DNA from: Streptomyces sp. YS415 | GTDB taxonomy: Bacteria > Actinomycetota > Actinomycetes > Streptomycetales > Streptomycetaceae | Reading direction: 5' to 3' | Assembly (NCBI RefSeq): GCF_023544665.1 | Contig: NZ_JAMJFL010000005.1 | Location: forward strand, 243,462 to 307,461 | Length of the DNA: 64,000 nt | Part shown: piece by piece, positions 34,435 through 43,713 of the stretch | Numbering within the stretch: position 1 is the stretch's first letter | Layout: every line of letters starts with the position of its first letter | The notes under the pieces: model-generated | Seen by the model: the letters and a program-made list of their open reading frames with translations, nothing else | What the model was told of the DNA's origin: nothing | The model's database searches: none | Position numbers and translations under genes: made by a program

Positions 34435-35987
34435 GCCACCTCGTCCAGAGGGCCGGCCGGAGCCGGGACCGCCGCGGCGGCCGACCCGTCGTCGTCCGAG
34501 TTCACCTTGTCGATGATCGCCATCCGCTCCGGGGTGTCCTCCGGCTTGATGAAGCCGATCAGGATGTACAGCACCAGCGACACGGCGAGCGGGATGGACA
34601 CCTGGTACTGCAGCGGCACCCCACCCTCCACGTTCCAGTTGATCGGGTAGTTCACCAGCCAGAACGCCAGCAGACCCATCGACCAGCTGGTCAGCGCCGC
34701 CGTCGGCCCGGAGCGGCGGAACGGCCGCAGCAGGCCGAGCATCATCGGAATCGCCATCGGGCCCATCAGGCCGGCCACCCACTTGATGACCACCGTGATG
34801 ATGTCCCCGAACGTGGGCGAGTTGACCTGGGTCGCCGCCGCCATGGACAGGCCCAGGAAGACCACGGTCGCGACCCGGGCCACCCGCAGGCCCTGCCCCT
34901 CGCTCCAGCTGCGCGCCCGGCGCCAGATCACCGGGGCGCAGTCCCGGGTGAACACCGCCGCGATGGCGTTGGCGTCGGAGGAGCACATCGCCATGGTGTG
35001 GGAGAAGAAGCCGACGATGACCAGGCCCAGCAGGCCGTGCGGCAGGAGCTGTTCGGTCATCAGGCCGTAGGAGTCCGAGCCGTCCGGCTTCTGCGACTCC
35101 ACCAGCAGCGGCGACATCCACATCGGGAAGAACAGCACCAGCGGCCAGACCAGCCACAGGATCGCGGACAGCCGTGCCGACCGCTCCGCCTCCCGTGCGT
35201 TGCGCGTCGCCATGTACCGCTGCGCCTGGTTGAGCATGCCGCCGTTGTACTCGAACAGCTTGATGAAGAGGAAGGCCAGCAGGAAGACGGTGCCGTACGG
35301 CCCCACCAGCGGCTCACCGTGGCCCTGGAGCTCCGGCTCGTCCCAGGCGCCGAAGAAGCCGATGCCCTTGTCGTTCAGTTCCATGACCACGGCCACGAAC
35401 ATCGCGACACCGGCCAGGAGTTGGATGACGAACTGGCCCAACTCCGTCAGCGCGTCCGCCCACAGCCCGCCGATCGTGCAGTACACGGCCGTGATGGAAC
35501 CCGTGATCAGGATTCCCTCGTTCAGTGATATCCCGGTGAACACCGACAGCAGGGTGGCGATCGCCGCCCACTTCGCGCCCACGTCCACGATCTTCAGCAG
35601 CATGCCGGACCACGCCAGCGCCTGCTGGGTCTTCAGGTCGTACCGGTTCTTCAGATACTCCAGCGGAGAGGCCACGTGGAGCCGTGAGCGCAGCCGGTTG
35701 ATGCGCGGCGCGAACAGCTTCGACCCGATGGCGATGCCCAGGGCGATCGGGAAGGACCAGGTGACGAAGGACGTGACTCCGTAGGTGTAGGCGATGCCCG
35801 CGTAGCCCGTGAACATCACCGCGCTGTAGCCCGACATATGGTGCGAGATGCCGGAGAGCCACCACGGCATCTTCCCCCCGGCCGTGAAGAAGTCGCTCAC
35901 GTTGTCCACGCGCTTGTGCGACCAGATGCCGATCGCCACCATCACGCCGAAGTAGCCGATGAGCACGGCCCAGTCGAGACCGTTCAT
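34419..35987 (-). CDS. Sodium:solute symporter family protein
   Basis: 522 residues with about 13 hydrophobic segments. Family signatures include MNGLDWAVLIGYFGVMVAIGIW, DFFTAGGKMPWWLSGISHHMSGYSAVMFTGYAG in pieces (the SSS sodium-site region), LKTQQALAWSGM, and SHTMAMCSSDANAIAAVF. It is close to SGLT/galactose-type symporters (FTAGGKMPWW). It probably imports a sugar or polyol with sodium. The start was set at ATG 35987, preceded by GGGAGGG; the frame extends 11 codons further upstream. The C-terminus is a Ser/Ala/Pro-rich cytoplasmic tail. Confidence 0.9.
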   Translation of the reverse strand: MNGLDWAVLIGYFGVMVAIGIWSHKRVDNVSDFFTAGGKMPWWLSGISHHMSGYSAVMFTGYAGIAYTYGVTSFVTWSFPIALGIAIGSKLFAPRINRLRSRLHVASPLEYLKNRYDLKTQQALAWSGMLLKIVDVGAKWAAIATLLSVFTGISLNEGILITGSITAVYCTIGGLWADALTELGQFVIQLLAGVAMFVAVVMELNDKGIGFFGAWDEPELQGHGEPLVGPYGTVFLLAFLFIKLFEYNGGMLNQAQRYMATRNAREAERSARLSAILWLVWPLVLFFPMWMSPLLVESQKPDGSDSYGLMTEQLLPHGLLGLVIVGFFSHTMAMCSSDANAIAAVFTRDCAPVIWRRARSWSEGQGLRVARVATVVFLGLSMAAATQVNSPTFGDIITVVIKWVAGLMGPMAIPMMLGLLRPFRRSGPTAALTSWSMGLLAFWLVNYPINWNVEGGVPLQYQVSIPLAVSLVLYILIGFIKPEDTPERMAIIDKVNSDDDGSAAAAVPAPAGPLDEVAQPRG

Positions 35988-36113
35988 GTGCGCCCTCCCA
36001 GGGTTCAGCCCGGCGCTCATCGTGGGCGCTGGCGCGTGAACACGACAAGCAGGCGGAAGGTCAAAGGGAGGTAAAAGTATTCGGCATGGTGGTTCTGATT
36101 CAGATACATGAAC

Positions 36114-36899
36114 TCATCGCATCAGCTCCCCTGCGTTGACCAGCAACGACTGTCCGGTGATCGCGCGGGCGCGGTCCGACACCAGGAACACCGCCGCGTC
36201 CGCCACATCCCCGTCCGTGGCCAGCTCGGGCAGCGCCATCCGATCCGTCAGCCGCTTCAGCACGGCGGCCTCCGGCACCCCTTCGGACTGCGCCGCGAAC
36301 CGGACGTACGCCTGCACCGGCGGCCCCCACATCCACCCCGGCAGCACGGTGTTGACCCGGATCCGGTACGGCCCGAGCTCCCGGGCCAGCGAGTACATCG
36401 CGCTGGTCAGCGCCCCCTTGGACGCGGCGTACGCGGCCTGCCGCACCTGCGAGGGCGCGGCCACCGCCGACTGGGTCCCGATGAAGACCACCGAGCCGCC
36501 CTCCTCCTTGAGCGCTGGCAGGCAGGCGCGGGTCATCCGCAGGGAACCGAGCAGGTTCACGTCGAGCACCGCCTGCCAGGTGGCGAAGTCCGCGTCCTCC
36601 AGGCCCCCGAAGTGGCTGTCCCAGGCGGCCACATGGACGACCGCGTCGATCCGCCCGAACCGCTCCCGCGCGAGCGCCGCCAGCGCCTCGCACTGCGCCT
36701 CGTCGGTGATGTCCGTCGTCCGGTACGCCGTGTGCGCCGCGTCCGGATCGATCCCGGCCGCGCACTTGGCGAGGTTGGCCTCCGTCCGCGCTCCGAGTAC
36801 GGCGTTCCCCCCGTCGCGCATCACCGCCGCGGCGACCTGGTGACCGAGGCCGGGACCGACTCCCGAGACGACGACGGTCCTTCCGGAGAGCAGTGGCAT
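36114..36899 (-). CDS. Short-chain dehydrogenase/reductase
   Basis: 261 residues: nucleotide motif SGVGPGLGH (12-20), LGARTE, DVNLLGSLRMTRACLP, Ser144 in GTQSAVAAP, Tyr157 and Lys161 in YAASKG, NTVLPGWMWG, and ITGQSLLVNAGE. The NNAG motif is changed to VHVAAW. SDRs of this type oxidise or reduce hydroxyl/keto groups. GGGAGG lies before ATG 36899. The 77-base divergent gap to the EthD-like gene carries a CTGAC-N5-GTCAG operator, tying it to the catabolic genes at 5-20 kb. Confidence 0.9.
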   Translation of the reverse strand: MPLLSGRTVVVSGVGPGLGHQVAAAVMRDGGNAVLGARTEANLAKCAAGIDPDAAHTAYRTTDITDEAQCEALAALARERFGRIDAVVHVAAWDSHFGGLEDADFATWQAVLDVNLLGSLRMTRACLPALKEEGGSVVFIGTQSAVAAPSQVRQAAYAASKGALTSAMYSLARELGPYRIRVNTVLPGWMWGPPVQAYVRFAAQSEGVPEAAVLKRLTDRMALPELATDGDVADAAVFLVSDRARAITGQSLLVNAGELMR

Positions 36900-36928
36900 C
36901 GGCGGCCTCCCTGGCTCTGGCGCAATAT

Positions 36929-36943
36929 CTGACGGGGCGTCAG
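36929..36943. promoter_or_regulatory. CTGAC-N5-GTCAG operator between SDR and EthD-like genes
   Basis: CTGACGGGGCGTCAG has 6-base arms with three central bases, 30 bases before the SDR start and 34 before the EthD-like start. AATATCT directly precedes it on the plus strand, the same context (TAATCT, CAATCT) as at 5746 and 15358. Confidence 0.6.
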
Positions 36944-36976
36944 AGTATGGGCGAGGCGCCGAGGAAGGGGAAGGGC

Positions 36977-37816
36977 ATGGGCGAGGAGACCCGCAGCGAG
37001 ACATACGCCGAACTGGCCGCCGTAGGACCCTACGGAGTCCGGCCCGGCCACGCGCTCATCACCCTGGTCGAACCGCACCCGGGCCACGAGTACGCCTACA
37101 ACCGCTGGTACGAGGACGACCACTACTACGCCGGCGCCATGGCCATGCCCTGGATGTACGCGGGCCGCCGCTGGGTCGCCACCCGGGACCTGCAACTCCT
37201 GCGCGTGCCCGAGAAGTCGGCCGTCGCCCGGCCCGTCACCGCCGGCTGCTACCTCTCGACGTACTGGATCACGGCAGGGCGCTACGACGACCACATGAAG
37301 TGGACCGTCGCCATCAACAAGCGCCTGAACCGCGACGCCCGCGTCTACCAGGACCGCACCCACGTCTTCACCGCCTTCCAGGACCACGAGGCGACCGTGT
37401 ACCGGGACGGGGCCGCGGGCCCCCGCGACCTGCACGCGCTGGACCACCCCTACGCGGGCCTGGTGCTGGAGGTGATCGACGCCGAGTCGCCCGAGCGGCG
37501 CGCGGAGCTGCTGGAGTGGCTGCGCTCCCGCCACCTGCCGAGGCGCCTCGCGGGCTCCCCGGCGGCCATGGTGACGGTCTTCCGGCCCACGCCGCTGCCT
37601 GGCGACCGGATGACCTACGTCAAGCAGGTCGAGGGCGTGGACACCCGGCTGACGCTGCTGTGGTTCCTGGAGGCGGAGCCCCGGGAGTGCTGGGAGCCGT
37701 GGTTCACGGGCATCGACACCCAGGTCGCCGAGTCGCGCCTGGGCACGCTGGAACTGCTCGCGCCGTTCGTGCCGACGGTCCCGGGCACCGACCGGTACGT
37801 GGACCGGCTGCGCTGA
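36977..37816 (+). CDS. EthD/dimeric alpha-beta-barrel-like protein
   Basis: 279 residues from ATG 36977 with GAGGAAGGGG upstream. It contains HALITLVEPHPGHEYAYNRWYEDDHYYAGAMAMPWMYAGRRW (in parts), then a second half with DHPYAGLVLEVIDAES and YVKQVEGVDTRLTLLWFLEAEP. Two ferredoxin-like halves with NRWYEDDHY are typical of EthD-like or stress-responsive dimeric barrels, often accessory proteins in aromatic or alkyl degradation. Function is unknown. The shared operator with the divergent SDR gene suggests a role in the same pathway. ATG 36947 is an alternative start overlapping the operator region. Confidence 0.75.
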   Translation: MGEETRSETYAELAAVGPYGVRPGHALITLVEPHPGHEYAYNRWYEDDHYYAGAMAMPWMYAGRRWVATRDLQLLRVPEKSAVARPVTAGCYLSTYWITAGRYDDHMKWTVAINKRLNRDARVYQDRTHVFTAFQDHEATVYRDGAAGPRDLHALDHPYAGLVLEVIDAESPERRAELLEWLRSRHLPRRLAGSPAAMVTVFRPTPLPGDRMTYVKQVEGVDTRLTLLWFLEAEPRECWEPWFTGIDTQVAESRLGTLELLAPFVPTVPGTDRYVDRLR

Positions 37817-37844
37817 AGGGGACGGGGGCGGGGGCGGGGGCGGG

Positions 37845-39689
37845 CTACTTCAGTTCGTCGGGACACGGCGTGCCCCGCGGCACGTCGTAGGGCGCCGCCA
37901 GCCGGTACGTGCCCGCCTTCGGGGCCACCAGCATCGTCCACTTGTCCCCGAGCGCGTCCTCCTCGGTCTCCATCAGGCAGCCGTGGACGTTGTCGTACGC
38001 CTTCGGCTCGCCGTCGGGACGGTCCTCGGAGGCATCCGTCTCCTCGGGCGGGTCGAGCTTCCTGCCCTCGGCGTCGACGATGCTCAGCCACGGCGAGTAC
38101 GGGATCCGGATCAGCACCCGCCCCGGCTTGCTCACCCGCATCGTCCACTCGCCCTGCTCGGCCCGCTCCACCACCGTGTTCGGCTCGGCCAGCGGCGCCG
38201 GGTCGAGCACCCGGAACAGCTGCCAGTTCGCGTCGCCCCACACCTGCTTCAGATACGGCATCCCGCGCTGCACCAGCTGCCGCTCCCGCTCCCCGCCGTC
38301 CCCGTCCGGCTCGTCCTTCGGCAGCACGACGTAGTGCACGGCCCACCGCTTGAGCCACTCCAGATAGTTGGCCGAGTTCAGGGTGTCGTCGTAGAAGAGC
38401 GGGTTGCGCTCCATGTCGGCCTGGCGGTTCCAGCCACGGGCGAGGTTGACGTACGGCGCGAGCGCGGAGGCCTCACGGTGCGAGCGGGCCGGTACGACCT
38501 CCACCCGGCCCTTCTCGGCGCCGACCTCCTGCAGCTCGTTGACGAGGGGGGCCAGCTCGCGGGCCCAGGAGGCGGCGGGCGTGGTGTGCACGATGTCGAC
38601 GACCGACTTCACACCGATCCACACGTTGAACCCGACGACCGACAGGACGATCGCGTACCACTTGCGCGAGCGCGGCACCGTGAACGGCAGCGCCGCCACC
38701 AGCGCGACCCCCGCGAACAGCATCGACAGCCGGGTGATGTTGGAGCCGATCTGCGAGCTGATCAGCCACACCAGGACCACCGACAGCGCGTAGACCGCCG
38801 AGGTCAGCCGGACCGTCGTCCACTCCTTGGGGACGAGCAGCAGGGCCAGAACCGCGGAGACGAACGGCAGCAGCACCGAGAACACGTTCATCGGCTGCGT
38901 CCCGGAGAACGGGAACAGCCACGCCGACACCGCCACCACCGCGGCCGGCGCGAGCCCCAGGGCCCAGGCCCCCGGCCGCCGCTTCTGCAGGAACAGGGCC
39001 ACCGCGACCAGCCCCACGAAGAGACCGGCCACCGGCGAGGCCATCGTCGCGAGGGCGGCCAGCGGGGCCGCGCACAGCGCCTTCGCCCAGCGCTTGTAGC
39101 GCCAGCGGTACGGCCAGCAGAACACCACCGCCACCGCGCCGAGCGCGAACATCATGCCGAGCCCGAAGGTGACCCGCCCCGAGGCCGCGTTGCACAGCAG
39201 CGCGAACACCCCGGCCAGCGCCGCCCACAGCGGATTGCGCACGGACCGGCTGCGGATGAGGACGAGCGTGAGCAGCCCGGCGGACACGGTCCCGGCGATC
39301 ATCATCGTCGTACGGACGCCGAGCACCGACATCAGATACGGCGAGACCACGCTGTAGGACACCGGGTGCATGCCGCCGTACCAGGCGAGGTTGTACGCGG
39401 AGTCAGGGTGGCGGCCGACGAACTCGGCCCAGGCGTCCTGGGCCGCGAGGTCGCCGCCGCTGTTGGCGAAGGTGAAGAACCAGACGATGTGCAGGACGCC
39501 GGCCAGGGCGGTGACGGACAGGACCGGGTGCCGCAGCAGGCGCTCACGCACGGTGAGGAAGGCGGCCATTATCGAGGAGGGAGGGTCCTCCTGGCGGTCC
39601 TGCGGGGAAGCTGCGGGTACGCGTATTCGCGGGCCGGCTTCCGGGCCCGGATCGGCGTCGTCGGCGTGTTTCGGCTCGGCGGTGGCCAC
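37845..39689 (-). CDS. Polytopic membrane protein, GT-C-like topology, function unknown
   Basis: About 615 residues. A polar N-terminus of about 45 residues precedes about 12 hydrophobic segments up to residue 350 (for example VLSVTALAGVLHIVWFF, LLTLVLIRSR, PLAALATMASPVAGLFVGLVAVALFL). A soluble extracytoplasmic domain of about 250 residues follows (VNELQEVGAEKGRVEVVPARSH, YLEWLKRWAVHYVVLP, VLIRIPYSPWLSIVDAEG). Many-helix plus C-terminal soluble domain resembles glycosyltransferase C proteins more than transporters. The early FANSGGDLAAQDAW loop has acidic residues as in that group. GTG 39689 or TTG 39695 starts it, after GGGAG. Confidence 0.75.
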   Translation of the reverse strand: MATAEPKHADDADPGPEAGPRIRVPAASPQDRQEDPPSSIMAAFLTVRERLLRHPVLSVTALAGVLHIVWFFTFANSGGDLAAQDAWAEFVGRHPDSAYNLAWYGGMHPVSYSVVSPYLMSVLGVRTTMMIAGTVSAGLLTLVLIRSRSVRNPLWAALAGVFALLCNAASGRVTFGLGMMFALGAVAVVFCWPYRWRYKRWAKALCAAPLAALATMASPVAGLFVGLVAVALFLQKRRPGAWALGLAPAAVVAVSAWLFPFSGTQPMNVFSVLLPFVSAVLALLLVPKEWTTVRLTSAVYALSVVLVWLISSQIGSNITRLSMLFAGVALVAALPFTVPRSRKWYAIVLSVVGFNVWIGVKSVVDIVHTTPAASWARELAPLVNELQEVGAEKGRVEVVPARSHREASALAPYVNLARGWNRQADMERNPLFYDDTLNSANYLEWLKRWAVHYVVLPKDEPDGDGGERERQLVQRGMPYLKQVWGDANWQLFRVLDPAPLAEPNTVVERAEQGEWTMRVSKPGRVLIRIPYSPWLSIVDAEGRKLDPPEETDASEDRPDGEPKAYDNVHGCLMETEEDALGDKWTMLVAPKAGTYRLAAPYDVPRGTPCPDELK

Positions 39690-39886
39690 CGTCAAGGCAC
39701 TCCCGTGGTGTCCTGGCTGCTGTTCTGGCCGCTTCCCGTTTCCCGCGTGTTGTCGGCCCTGTCCCTGAGGGTTCCCCGGTCGCGCCGTGTGAACGACGAC
39801 CTGACCCGATTCGTGACGCTAGCACGCAGCCCGCCGGGCGTCCCCCGGGGTGGGGGGCGGCCCGACGGGCTGCGCTGACCGGCGGA

Positions 39887-42412
39887 TCAGCCGATGCGGG
39901 TCAGCCGGTCCGTGAAGGCCGGCTCCGCGAGGTCCGTCTTGAGTGCCACCGGCACCTGGACCGCGCCCGCGGTTCCGCCGTCGCCCACGGTCAGCATGCC
40001 GACCTTGGTGCCCGCCTTCGCCTCGTGCGGTACGGCGTCGGCCTTGAAGTCCAGCTCCACCTTCAGGCCCGCCCAACCGGCCGCCTTCACGTCTTTGGTC
40101 GCCACGACGGGAGTACGGCCGCCTAGGCCGTCGTCGACGTAACCGACGACGTCGCCCTTCTTCAGCAGCGTCGCCGACTCCAGCGCGCCCTGGGCGGCCC
40201 GGATCAGCCGGTCGCCGGAGTCGAGCGCGGCGGCGAGGATGCCGCCGCCCGTGTCCGGCTGGCGCACCACGGCGCCGACGATGGTCCGCATCTCGCCGCC
40301 GACGTCCTGCTTCGCGGCGAACACCAGGTTGCCGAGGGCGGAGGTGGTGGTGCCGGTCTTGATGCCGACGACGTTGCTCTTGCCGACGAGCTGGTTCCAG
40401 TTGCCGTGGTTCTGGCCCTTGTAGTCGTCGTAGGACATCATCGCGGAGACCTCGCGGAAGGCGGGGAACTCCATCGCGGCCTTGGCGAGCTTGACCTGGT
40501 CCACGGCCGTGGAGACCGTCGTGTTGTTCAGGCCCGAGGGGTCCGTGTACGTCGTGTTGGTCATGCCGAGGTCCTCGGCGGCGGCGTTCATCTTCTCGAC
40601 GAACCCCTTCTCCGACCCGGCGTCCCAGCGGGCCAGCAGACGCGCCACGTTGTTCGCGGACGCGATGAGGATGCTCTCCAGGGCCTCGCGCTGGGTGATG
40701 GAGTCACCGGCGAAGACGTCGACGGTGGACTCCTGGCCGGCGTCCGACTGCTCCTCGGCGGCCTGGTCGATCTCGATCTTCGGGCCTTCCGCGCCGCTCT
40801 TGAGCGGGTGGTCGCGGAGGATGACGTACGCCGTCATGACCTTGGCGACACTGGCGATCGGGACGGGCTTTTGGTCACCGGAGGAGCCGAACGAGCCGAT
40901 GCCCTGCACGTCGAGCGCGGCCTGTCCGTCGGCGGGCCAGGGGATCTCGACCCGGGAGCCGTCGAAGGTGTACGTCGACTCCGCGGTGAGGTCCAGGGTG
41001 GGGGTCGGGAGCGGACGTACGGCCTGCACGATCGCGAACACGACGATCAGCAGCAGGACGAGGGGGGTCCAGATCTTGACCCGCCTGACCAGAGTGCGGA
41101 CAGGGGTCTCCGGCGGCGGCGGAGTGTTCGTCAGCTCGGCGAGCAGGTCCAGCGGGGGCTTGGGCGGCAGCGGCTGCTGCGTGGTGCGCTCGGGCCCGAC
41201 CTGCGGAACGGCGGTCGTCACCTCCGACTTCGCCGGGAGGTCCGGCTTGAGGGCGACGAACTTGCCGGTCGGCTGATCGACGGCGGGCCGGGGCCGGGGC
41301 TGGGGCTGCACGGCACGGAAGGCAGTGGTGGCCTGATCCACGCCGGCGGCGGCGCCGCCCTTCCCGGTGTCGGGTTGTGCGGGCTTGCCTGCGGCGGCGT
41401 CCTGTTTCCCACCCGCACCACCCGTGCGGCTCTCGTCGTCGCCTGCGGGTGGCCCTGGCGGGGCGACCTCGCCGTCGGCGGCTGCGGCTGCGGCGGTGTC
41501 CCGAGGGTCGGCCTTCCCGGCGACGGAAGCGTCCTCGGCTTCGGGGGCCGCGGGGGTGTCCTGAGGGTCGCTCTTCCCGGCGACGGGGGAGTCCTCGGCG
41601 CCGGGGGCCGCGGGGGTGTCCCGAGGGTCGGCCTTCCCGGCAACGGGAGCGTCCTCGGTGTCGGACTGGGCGTCGGCCGGCTGCTGCTCGGCGTCGGGGG
41701 TGGGCTTCGCGTCAGCGGGGGCGTCCTCGGGGCCATCAGGCTCGGCGTCCGGCTCCGCGCCGGGCTTGGCGTCGGTGGCCGTCTTCGCGTCCGTCCCCGG
41801 CTCGGGGGCAGGGGTGCTGCTCTCGGAGTCCGTGGACGCCTCCGGGGCGTCCTCCTCGGTGGCCGCAGGCGCGTCCCGTTCCGGGGTGTCGTCCTCCGGG
41901 GCCGCCTCGGCGCTGCCGCTCTTCGGCTGAGCCTCAGGCGTCTTGCTAGCGGCTTGCGCCGCCTCCTCGGCCTCGCCGTCGGCGTCCGTCGCGGCTTCGC
42001 CGCTCTCCTCGGCCGTACCGGCCGTCTCCTGTGCCGCGTCCGGCGCCTCGGCGCTTGCCCCGGCCGTACCAGGCGCCTCCGTCGGCTCCTCGGTCGTACC
42101 CGGCGCCTCCGCCGTACCCTTTGCCCCCGCCGGGCCCTCCGTGTCCGTGGCGACCCATGCCGCGACCGCGGCGCGCAGGCGGTCGTCGCCGGTCTTGGCG
42201 TCGGGGGTCTCCGGATCCGGCGCGGACTTCCTGGCGTTCGCCAGTTCGCGGGCCGACAGGACCCGGGTCGCCGTGTCCACGGCCGCGCGGGCCATGGCGA
42301 GACGGGGGTCGGTGGATTCGTTCCGCGCCTCCGGAACCGGACCCGCGCTCCCCGACGTCGGTTCTTCCGACGACTCGCGCTGCTTCGAACTGTCGGGGGA
42401 CTCGCCCGCCAC
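39887..42412 (-). CDS. D-alanyl-D-alanine carboxypeptidase (S11) with long acidic N-terminal arm
   Basis: 841 residues. Residues 1-440 are almost entirely Ala, Glu, Asp, Pro, Thr and Ser, presumably disordered, with a 20-residue tandem repeat. One transmembrane segment (about 448-465, PLVLLLIVVFAIVQAV) follows, then the penicillin-binding catalytic domain: S521-V-A-K524, S585-A-N587 and K685-T-G. It trims the terminal D-Ala from peptidoglycan stem peptides outside the membrane; the long arm should be cytoplasmic. S. coelicolor SCO4439, in the same place, was reported to act in spore wall maturation and germination. GTG 42412 follows AGGAGG by six bases. Confidence 0.92.
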   Translation of the reverse strand: MAGESPDSSKQRESSEEPTSGSAGPVPEARNESTDPRLAMARAAVDTATRVLSARELANARKSAPDPETPDAKTGDDRLRAAVAAWVATDTEGPAGAKGTAEAPGTTEEPTEAPGTAGASAEAPDAAQETAGTAEESGEAATDADGEAEEAAQAASKTPEAQPKSGSAEAAPEDDTPERDAPAATEEDAPEASTDSESSTPAPEPGTDAKTATDAKPGAEPDAEPDGPEDAPADAKPTPDAEQQPADAQSDTEDAPVAGKADPRDTPAAPGAEDSPVAGKSDPQDTPAAPEAEDASVAGKADPRDTAAAAAADGEVAPPGPPAGDDESRTGGAGGKQDAAAGKPAQPDTGKGGAAAGVDQATTAFRAVQPQPRPRPAVDQPTGKFVALKPDLPAKSEVTTAVPQVGPERTTQQPLPPKPPLDLLAELTNTPPPPETPVRTLVRRVKIWTPLVLLLIVVFAIVQAVRPLPTPTLDLTAESTYTFDGSRVEIPWPADGQAALDVQGIGSFGSSGDQKPVPIASVAKVMTAYVILRDHPLKSGAEGPKIEIDQAAEEQSDAGQESTVDVFAGDSITQREALESILIASANNVARLLARWDAGSEKGFVEKMNAAAEDLGMTNTTYTDPSGLNNTTVSTAVDQVKLAKAAMEFPAFREVSAMMSYDDYKGQNHGNWNQLVGKSNVVGIKTGTTTSALGNLVFAAKQDVGGEMRTIVGAVVRQPDTGGGILAAALDSGDRLIRAAQGALESATLLKKGDVVGYVDDGLGGRTPVVATKDVKAAGWAGLKVELDFKADAVPHEAKAGTKVGMLTVGDGGTAGAVQVPVALKTDLAEPAFTDRLTRIG
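41495..41660 (-). repeat. 60-bp tandem repeat inside the carboxypeptidase gene
   Basis: Nearly three copies of a 60-base unit, in frame, encode EDAPVAGKADPRDTPAAPGA, EDSPVAGKSDPQDTPAAPEA and EDASVAGKADPRDT. Copies differ at only a few bases each, so the array is young and likely to vary in length between strains. Confidence 0.85.
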
Positions 42413-42630
42413 CGATGCCTCCTAAACCGTGCTCCGTCTGAACCGCCGCCGCCCGGGACACCGCTCCGCAGCGCTGTCCGAACCATGTACCAGTGTCCTG
42501 TGTGCGGGCTTGACCGACGCGTTAGACGAGAACGACATACCTACTGGTTCCCTTACAAACAGGTCACGCACCCTCGACAGACCAATGTGAGAGGGGTCAC
42601 CCTGTCATTCATCCACGCGGGGAGGCATGG

Positions 42631-43386
42631 ATGGGCAGGAGCCGCAGAACAATTCCGGAGGAGCTTCTGCTGCTGGCACTGGACCCGGCCACGGGTACCA
42701 CTGCACAGCCGCAGTCGCTCGACCTCGGTCTGGCCGGAGCACAGCTAGTGGAGCTGGCGCTGGCCGGACGGATAGCCCCAGACGGGGATCGTATCGCCGT
42801 GGTGGTACCACGGCCGACTGGAGATCCGACTTTGGACTGCGCATTGGAGTTGCTGCGAAGGCGTGGCGCTCCCGTGCGTGCCGTCCACTGGATCGGCGGG
42901 CCCCGCCTGGGGCTGCGCCAGACCTACCTCTCGCATCTGGAACGGTGCGGCATGGTGCATGCCGTGGCGGGACAGATGTGCGGGGTACTGCCGACGACTC
43001 GCTACCAGGCGAGCGACAACGAGATCAGCCGGGAGATCAGATCCCGGCTGGACTCCGCGATCCGCACCGGCGTACCGCCGGACCCGCGGACCGCGGCGCT
43101 CGCCGCACTGGCGCACGCGGTCGGACTCGGCAAGCACCTGTATCCGGGCAACGAGGGCCGTTCCTCTCGCTCCCGGCTGCGGGACCTGATCAGACACGAC
43201 CCCATGGGCGGTCTCGTCGCGCACGCCGTGATGGACGTCCAGAACGGCGTGGCGGCCCAGCCGCGCCGCAGCCCGGCACCGGTAGGCCGTCAGCCGGCCG
43301 CCGGAGGCAGGGCCGCACCGGAACCCGCCCGCGGTGTTCCGATGCAACCGCGCCGAGGCCCGATGGCGCGTGTCGTGGCGCACTGA
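42631..43386 (+). CDS. GPP34 (GOLPH3-like) family protein
   Basis: 251 residues with the GPP34 pattern: RRTIPEELLLLALDPATGTT, LDLGLAGAQLVELALAGRI, DPTLDCALELLRRR, and the helical core VGLGKHLYPGNEGRSSRSRLRDLIRHDPM in pieces. Eukaryotic GOLPH3 binds PI4P and Golgi enzymes; bacterial members are widespread in Streptomyces and their role is unclear, perhaps linked to membrane or glycan enzymes. The C-terminal 45 residues are Pro/Arg/Gly-rich. GGGGAGG is 6-12 bases before ATG 42631. It is divergent from the carboxypeptidase gene over 218 bases and followed by a strong terminator. Confidence 0.88.
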   Translation: MGRSRRTIPEELLLLALDPATGTTAQPQSLDLGLAGAQLVELALAGRIAPDGDRIAVVVPRPTGDPTLDCALELLRRRGAPVRAVHWIGGPRLGLRQTYLSHLERCGMVHAVAGQMCGVLPTTRYQASDNEISREIRSRLDSAIRTGVPPDPRTAALAALAHAVGLGKHLYPGNEGRSSRSRLRDLIRHDPMGGLVAHAVMDVQNGVAAQPRRSPAPVGRQPAAGGRAAPEPARGVPMQPRRGPMARVVAH

Positions 43387-43713
43387 GCCGCAGCTCCACG
43401 ACGTACACCACCGCAGTCCGCACGACCGAGCGCCGCACCGCAGTCCGCCGAGACCCGGTACGGGAGCCGCTGGTCCGCGCGGGGTGGCGGGACCGTATGT
43501 GTCCGGACGACGACACGGTCCCGCCGCCCCGCGCGGCCGCATGTGCGGAAGGGAGGCCCCGCCACGCGCGGCCACGCCCGCCCGGTCCCGAACTGGCCTG
43601 TACGCAGCGCATATCCACCGTTTCCCAGCGGTAGAAAGCACCTTGGTGGCAATCTGCTCAACAGCAGATACGCAAAGTCGCAAGCAGTACTTGCAGCCGG
43701 AGGTGCGCGTCCC
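43387..43713. other. 327-base region between the GPP34 and XRE genes
   Basis: Non-coding. It holds the terminator at 43475-43536 and, in its last 130 bases, the presumed XRE promoter and leader. That part is more AT-rich (near 43600-43700: CATATCCACCG, AACAGCAGATACGC). Confidence 0.6.
43475..43536 (+). terminator. Strong hairpin terminator after the GPP34 gene
   Basis: A 22-base arm starting CCGCGCGGGG at 43475 pairs with 43515-43536 with a single mismatch around an 18-base loop. It lies 89 bases after the GPP34 stop and 178 before the next start. As usual in Streptomyces there is no U-tract. Confidence 0.75.
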
